Source: Sandaracinaceae bacterium
GTDB lineage: Bacteria > Myxococcota_A > Polyangia > Polyangiales > Sandaracinaceae
Assembly: GCA_025056955.1 (NCBI GenBank)
Contig: JANWYL010000087.1
Span: forward strand, 1 to 11,366
Reading direction: 5' to 3'
DNA: 11,366 nt
Shown here: in pieces, positions 7,581 to 11,366 of the stretch
How positions within the stretch are numbered: the first letter of the stretch is position 1
How the letters are laid out: each line of letters starts with the position of its first letter
Notes under the pieces: generated by a model
What the model was told of the DNA's origin: nothing
The model's input: the letters and a program-made list of their open reading frames with translations, nothing else
Databases searched by the model: none
Position numbers and translations under genes: made by a program

Positions 7581-10034
7581 TTAACGAAGGTAGAGGCTTA
7601 AAGAGAGCGCAGCCCCAAAGCTTCCAAAAACATCCCTCCCTTGTTCGTTTAGGCCAAAGCGAAAAGAAAAGTCAACGAAAATGGGTGATATCGAAACACC
7701 AAAGTGGGGAGCCAACGCCATTGCGTAAAGCTGGCCCTCTCTTTCTTTTCCAACGAGGGTGTTCATCTCGATTCCGCAATTCAAAAGGGCCAAGGGTTCC
7801 CAGTCCATCCCAAAGGCCGAAGTCCATATCAACGCCTGGCTCGGATTGCTCTCAAGCAGCATGCCTTGCCTTGAGCGGAGGGTGAAGGTTGGAGCAAGCA
7901 AATAAGCAAAGTGAAGCGAAGGAGCCAGGCGCACGTCGCTAAGGCTTTGATCGGAAGTGGCTCTGGTAGGGATCCAGGCCCCCATCTCGACTGCAAGGCC
8001 AAGTGATGGGGTTTCAGGGTTCCTGCGCAAGAAAGTCCACCTGATTGAAACAAAAGGATCAAGGTGCCCTCTGGTCCAAGTCAATGGCCTTGAACCCTCT
8101 TCATGGGCCAGATCAATCGGCAGGCGAATCCCCACACCAAGCCCAAAGGGAGCGGTGTAGTGAACTCCAGCAACCAGCCGAGGTTCAGGGAAATGATAGA
8201 AAACGATCTCGTTTCTGCTTGGGCGAATTGTTGCACCGATGGCCAAAGATGCACGAAGGCCTTCCTGTTCAAACTCCTCTAGCGAGAGAGATGATGGGTT
8301 GAGGACTTGGCTCCACCCATCCCCAAAAGGTTGTGGTGAAGCAGCTTTGTGGATAGGGATTGGAGGAGGAGCCATTGGCGAATCGGGTGGCGGCTCTGAG
8401 GAGACGCTCTCCAATGCGATTGTAAAACTTCCAAGGGGCTGCAATGGAGCAGAGGGAATCACCCAAAGTGCAGTGAATTCACCCGTGGCATCGCTTGGTG
8501 CTTCGATTTCAATATTGAAAAGGTTTTTTTGGCGCGAAGCGGAGAGAAGTTTAAGGGGTGAAGGCAGAGCAATCGTGAGATCAGGAGGGAGATCACCGTC
8601 TATGGAAGCCTCAACCTGGAGGGTTTGACGTGTTCCTCCCTTGAGAACGATCGGCTTTCCGAAATCCAAACCAGGGGCTCTGGTTTGGATCGCACGAACT
8701 GAAAACTGCGGGAGGGTGATGGTTTGGTCTTCGAAGGTGCACGACAAAGACAAGCCTGGTTGCACCAATACTTGTCCCATCGCTTGGGTTGGTTGATTAC
8801 CCGATTGGCTGCAAGATACACCAGCTGGCAAGTCAAGAATTGTTCCTGCAAGCACTGGGATGGCTTGAGGTACATCCATCCCGCCTAGGGATTGGGTTTG
8901 CGTTTCCGTGTCATAGGGAGCAATCAGCTTGGCTTCAAGAATTTCGAAGCGTTCGAGTGTAGACGGGCGGCTTTCAAGCCCATCTTTGTCAATCGTTGAG
9001 AGGCTTACAAAGTACTCACCCTTTTGCAATCCATGTGCTTCGAAATGGGTGATGGTGGCAGGCACGGTGCTTTCGAAAACAACTTCTCGACCGTCTGGCT
9101 TTCGGCTTATTTCAATGTGGTATGCGATTACCTCATCAACATGGCTCCACTCTCCCCTTATTACCCCGCCGTACCCAGAAATTCCAAGAGATTTTCTAGG
9201 ACCATCTACCCATTGTGGGGGGTTGGGGAGTGGTCGTGGGGGGCTTGGTGGTTGCCCTTGCGCAACAACTGAACCCGTGTTGGGTGGTAGATCAACGGCG
9301 GGGCCTCTTCTCCTTCCAAGCGCACCTTGAACACGCGCCTTGCTTGAGTGATTGGAGATGCGGGTTGTTCCCTTGGTGTCAACGCTTACGATTGCATCTC
9401 CTCCTTGAAAACTTGCAAGCGAAGAAGGGGTTGCGACATCGATCCTGTTTCCGCCCTCCCCACGCAACTCACCAAGGCGTGTTCTCAGCGCTCCGCTTTC
9501 GAGTTGGGCCTGCATTCCAGCCTGGCGCGTGCCTTGGGTGCTTGGCCCAAAGATGATCACCATGCTTTCTTCTCGCATGATAAGAACACTTGTATCTCGA
9601 AAGGTGATTTCCGCAGCGCTTTTTTGAGCGGTGTGAACCCGCCCCCCTCGGTAAAGCTCAAGGCCCTCGCGAGCCTGGATCCATTCCGAGGTGGGCTTCT
9701 GCATTGCTTCCACCTGCCGCACTGTTCCGGTGACACGTGCATCAGGAATTGCAGATGCTTCGACGGGACGGCGAGGGAGGCGCAACACCTGACCTGGCTT
9801 GAGTTGATGGGGCGGTGGACCCATGCCAGGGTTGAAAGCATGAATGATATCATACCTTCGGCGATTGCCGTACAAGCGCTCGGCAATTGCTGCGCAGGTA
9901 TCACCTTCCTGGACGACGTATTCGAAGATTTCGATGTTGGGCTGGGCCTTTGCTTCTAGGCTCAAAGAAAAAAAACAAAACACGCTTTTCAAGGCCAAGG
10001 AATTCGCTATTCTCTGGGTGTGAGCGCTGAACAT
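7581..10034 (-). CDS. Secreted LysM + FecR-like domain protein with Ig/FN3-like modules and probable C-terminal beta-barrel
   Basis: This 817-residue protein starts with a signal peptide (hydrophobic stretch about 12-26, likely cleavage after AKA at residue 30). A LysM peptidoglycan-binding domain follows at about 39-87 (YVVQEGDTCAAIAERLYG, NPG, LKPGQVLRLP). A FecR-like domain spans about 120-225 (REGLELYRGGRVHT, SGALRTRLGE, IDVATPSS). After a Pro-rich stretch (262-274) comes an FN3-like module (about 284-366: EVIAYHIEISR, GEYFVSLSTID). Further beta-rich segments run to about 545, then a second Pro-rich linker (548-560). From about 594 to the end, alternating short beta-strands fit an outer-membrane barrel, such as AGVHYTAPFGLGVGIRLPIDL, GHLDPFVSIRWTF and the final FGAALSLSLYL. 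The likely site is periplasm/outer membrane, bound to peptidoglycan through LysM. It lacks the cytoplasmic anti-sigma part and TM of classical FecR, and no ECF sigma factor is adjacent, so a FecR-type sigma pathway is unlikely. The ATG at 10034 has GGAG seven bases upstream, the best ribosome-binding site in the window. A TTG at 10037 is less likely. The precise function is unknown. Confidence 0.88.
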   Translation of the reverse strand: MFSAHTQRIANSLALKSVFCFFSLSLEAKAQPNIEIFEYVVQEGDTCAAIAERLYGNRRRYDIIHAFNPGMGPPPHQLKPGQVLRLPRRPVEASAIPDARVTGTVRQVEAMQKPTSEWIQAREGLELYRGGRVHTAQKSAAEITFRDTSVLIMREESMVIIFGPSTQGTRQAGMQAQLESGALRTRLGELRGEGGNRIDVATPSSLASFQGGDAIVSVDTKGTTRISNHSSKARVQGALGRRRGPAVDLPPNTGSVVAQGQPPSPPRPLPNPPQWVDGPRKSLGISGYGGVIRGEWSHVDEVIAYHIEISRKPDGREVVFESTVPATITHFEAHGLQKGEYFVSLSTIDKDGLESRPSTLERFEILEAKLIAPYDTETQTQSLGGMDVPQAIPVLAGTILDLPAGVSCSQSGNQPTQAMGQVLVQPGLSLSCTFEDQTITLPQFSVRAIQTRAPGLDFGKPIVLKGGTRQTLQVEASIDGDLPPDLTIALPSPLKLLSASRQKNLFNIEIEAPSDATGEFTALWVIPSAPLQPLGSFTIALESVSSEPPPDSPMAPPPIPIHKAASPQPFGDGWSQVLNPSSLSLEEFEQEGLRASLAIGATIRPSRNEIVFYHFPEPRLVAGVHYTAPFGLGVGIRLPIDLAHEEGSRPLTWTRGHLDPFVSIRWTFLRRNPETPSLGLAVEMGAWIPTRATSDQSLSDVRLAPSLHFAYLLAPTFTLRSRQGMLLESNPSQALIWTSAFGMDWEPLALLNCGIEMNTLVGKEREGQLYAMALAPHFGVSISPIFVDFSFRFGLNEQGRDVFGSFGAALSLSLYLR
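9986..10013 (+). promoter_or_regulatory. Possible sigma70-like promoter for the kinase gene
   Basis: TTTTCA (9986-9991) and TATTCT (10008-10013) each match four of six consensus positions and are separated by 16 bases. Transcription from such a -10 would begin at about 10020, the first base of the proposed GTG start, which would give a leaderless mRNA. No Shine-Dalgarno sits in front of that GTG, consistent with this idea. The match is weak and lies inside the start of the opposite-strand LysM gene. Confidence 0.2.
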
Positions 10035-11366
10035 CAATCAACTCCGGTGGATATTCACAGTGCACAAAGGCCTCTTCAACCAGACGAAAGAGAATTTCAA
10101 GCAGAAGAAACCCCGACCTCCCTGGACCAGCTCGGATATGGATACAGAATCGGCGAAAAGTATATCGTCGAGTCTTTACTGGGTCAAGGTGGCATGGGGG
10201 CAGTGTATCGAGCCACGCAACTCAACTTGGGGCGCAAGGTGGCAGTGAAGGTGCTGAAGGGTGAGTTGGTCGCAAGTGACCTCGCACTCAAGCGCTTTGA
10301 AAGAGAGGCCAAGGTTGCTGCTGCGCTCGATCACCCAAATGCGGTGCACATTTACGATTTTGGAGTTGACGCGGGCTTGGCGTATATCGTGATGGAGCTT
10401 CTTTCGGGTCAAAGCCTGAGGGAGCGCTTAAGCAACTTCCCAGAGGGCCTTCCCTTGGGTGCCTCGCTTGAGATTGCTTCCTACGTGGTAAGCGTGCTCG
10501 TCAGGGCCCACGAGATGGGGCTTGTGCACCGTGACCTTAAGCCAGAAAACGTTTTCATCGAATCTGTTGGGGGAATTGGAAAGGAGAGGGTGGTTGTGGT
10601 TGATTTTGGGCTTGCATTCATCGAGGGGAGGGGAGAACTCGGACGCCTCACACAGGAGGGCTTGGTTGCAGGAACGCCTGAGTACATGTCTCCAGAGCAA
10701 ATTCTAGGTGAGGGGGTTGGCCCCCCCACGGACATCTATGCGATGGGGTGCATGTTGTATGAGATGCTTTCAGGTTCTCCCCCTTTTAGCGGTTCGTGGG
10801 TTGTTGTAATCAACCATCACCTTTTCATTGAGCCGCAACCTCTGAGAAAGGTTTGCTCCCACGATCTTCCCTCATCCCTTGAGGAATTGGTGATGCAGAT
10901 GCTCTCAAAAGAGGGCAGCAAAAGGCCCACTGCGCCAGAAGTTGCTCAAGCATTGGCTTGGATCGCGCAAAAGCAAGAAGAGAGGGCCAGGGCGCAACTC
11001 GCAAGGCGAGGGAGAGAAGCGAGGATGATTTCGGCATTGCACCAGCCCCAACACCAAGCGCTGCCACAAGTCGATGTTCAGCCTCAAGCGATTGCTGTGC
11101 TTGAGGAGCCTGACCAGGTGATTCGAATTGCATTGGCATCGCACCGCTACATTCCAGTGAGATGGGAAGGAAAGGGTCCAGTGGGTGAAGCAAAGGCGAT
11201 TTGGGCACCATTGGCTTCACCTGAGGAGGTGGAAGGGTGGTCTGCGATGGGTGTTCCAGTGCTAAGCAGCGCTGACCCCTCTGATCAAACGCGCATTTCT
11301 CGGCTTCTTAGAGCGGGCGTTTCAGAGGTTGTGAGTCGTCCTGTAAAGGTCGAGGAGCTTCTCAAA
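10020..11366 (+). CDS. Hanks-type Ser/Thr protein kinase with C-terminal degenerate receiver-like domain, C-terminus cut off by window edge
   Basis: 449 codons are seen before the right edge. The kinase domain runs from about residue 46 to 310 and has every catalytic element. These are the glycine loop GQGGMGAVYRA (55-65), VAVK with ATP-anchoring Lys77, HRDLKPEN (170-177, catalytic Asp172), DFG (195-197), and an activation segment ending in GTPEYMSPEQ (APE variant Ser224-Pro225-Glu226). A polar, Arg/Gln-rich linker follows. Residues about 356-449 then look like a two-component receiver: an acidic start LEEPD (361-365), PVLSSADPSD in the beta4 position, and RAGVSEVVSRPVKVEEL with Pro441 in the usual beta5 place. 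The beta3 phospho-acceptor Asp appears replaced (AIWAPL), and the conserved Lys reads Arg440, so it is probably unphosphorylatable. No TM segment is seen in the visible part, so it appears cytoplasmic so far. The start is uncertain: GTG 10020 overlaps the divergent LysM gene by 15 bases, GTG 10047 is an alternative, and neither has a good ribosome-binding site. The first ATG, in the glycine loop, is too late. Confidence 0.92.
   Translation, partial: MSAEHQSTPVDIHSAQRPLQPDEREFQAEETPTSLDQLGYGYRIGEKYIVESLLGQGGMGAVYRATQLNLGRKVAVKVLKGELVASDLALKRFEREAKVAAALDHPNAVHIYDFGVDAGLAYIVMELLSGQSLRERLSNFPEGLPLGASLEIASYVVSVLVRAHEMGLVHRDLKPENVFIESVGGIGKERVVVVDFGLAFIEGRGELGRLTQEGLVAGTPEYMSPEQILGEGVGPPTDIYAMGCMLYEMLSGSPPFSGSWVVVINHHLFIEPQPLRKVCSHDLPSSLEELVMQMLSKEGSKRPTAPEVAQALAWIAQKQEERARAQLARRGREARMISALHQPQHQALPQVDVQPQAIAVLEEPDQVIRIALASHRYIPVRWEGKGPVGEAKAIWAPLASPEEVEGWSAMGVPVLSSADPSDQTRISRLLRAGVSEVVSRPVKVEELLK

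Noticed and set aside
10035..10075. TTGAAG plus GAATAT pair upstream of the LysM-FecR gene on the minus strand
   Set aside because: Poor -10 match, and transcription from it would begin inside or after the GGAG ribosome-binding site, removing the gene's only good initiation signal.

Overview
The window is almost entirely protein-coding. It holds five large genes on both strands, and two of them run off the edges. There is no RNA gene, insertion sequence or CRISPR array, and no gap longer than about 80 bases. The gene types suggest a Gram-negative bacterium with elaborate signalling, most plausibly a myxobacterium-like deltaproteobacterium (Myxococcota or relatives). They are a Hanks-type Ser/Thr kinase, a membrane class III adenylate cyclase, a LysM+FecR envelope protein with a barrel-like C-terminus, and an RND/MMPL exporter. 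The large activase suggests at least some anaerobic or low-potential redox chemistry. The taxonomic call is inference from gene content and moderately GC-rich codon use, not from a marker gene.

Layout. Positions 1-3241 (minus strand) encode the first 1080 residues of a giant acyl-CoA dehydratase activase-type protein (BadF/BadG/HgdC family). It has two ATPase/Fe-S modules in one chain followed by a cysteine-rich DUF2229-like part, and its C-terminus lies outside the window. Upstream of it on the same strand, 66 bases away, is a 12-TM RND/MMPL-type exporter (3308-5740). These two may be co-transcribed.

An 81-base head-to-head gap separates the exporter from a plus-strand adenylate cyclase (5822-7537) with an extracytoplasmic Cache-like sensor, a HAMP domain and a catalytic domain with all metal and substrate residues intact. 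It converges, with a 43-base gap, on a minus-strand secreted protein (7581-10034) built of signal peptide, LysM, FecR-like domain, FN3/Ig-like modules, a Pro-rich linker and a probable beta-barrel. The start of that gene overlaps head-to-head with the start of a Ser/Thr kinase (10020 to the right edge). The kinase has a complete catalytic domain and a C-terminal segment that looks like a degenerate receiver domain without its phospho-acceptor Asp.

How they may work together (inference): the cyclase, the LysM-FecR protein and the kinase look like an envelope-sensing signalling neighbourhood. The LysM protein could read peptidoglycan, while the cyclase and kinase turn envelope state into cAMP and protein phosphorylation. 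The exporter and activase form a separate minus-strand block whose functional link is not evident. Points most worth a second look are the pseudo-receiver on the kinase, the overlapping divergent starts with a possible leaderless kinase transcript, the single-chain tandem activase, and the Glu/Asn substitutions at the exporter's expected proton-relay positions.
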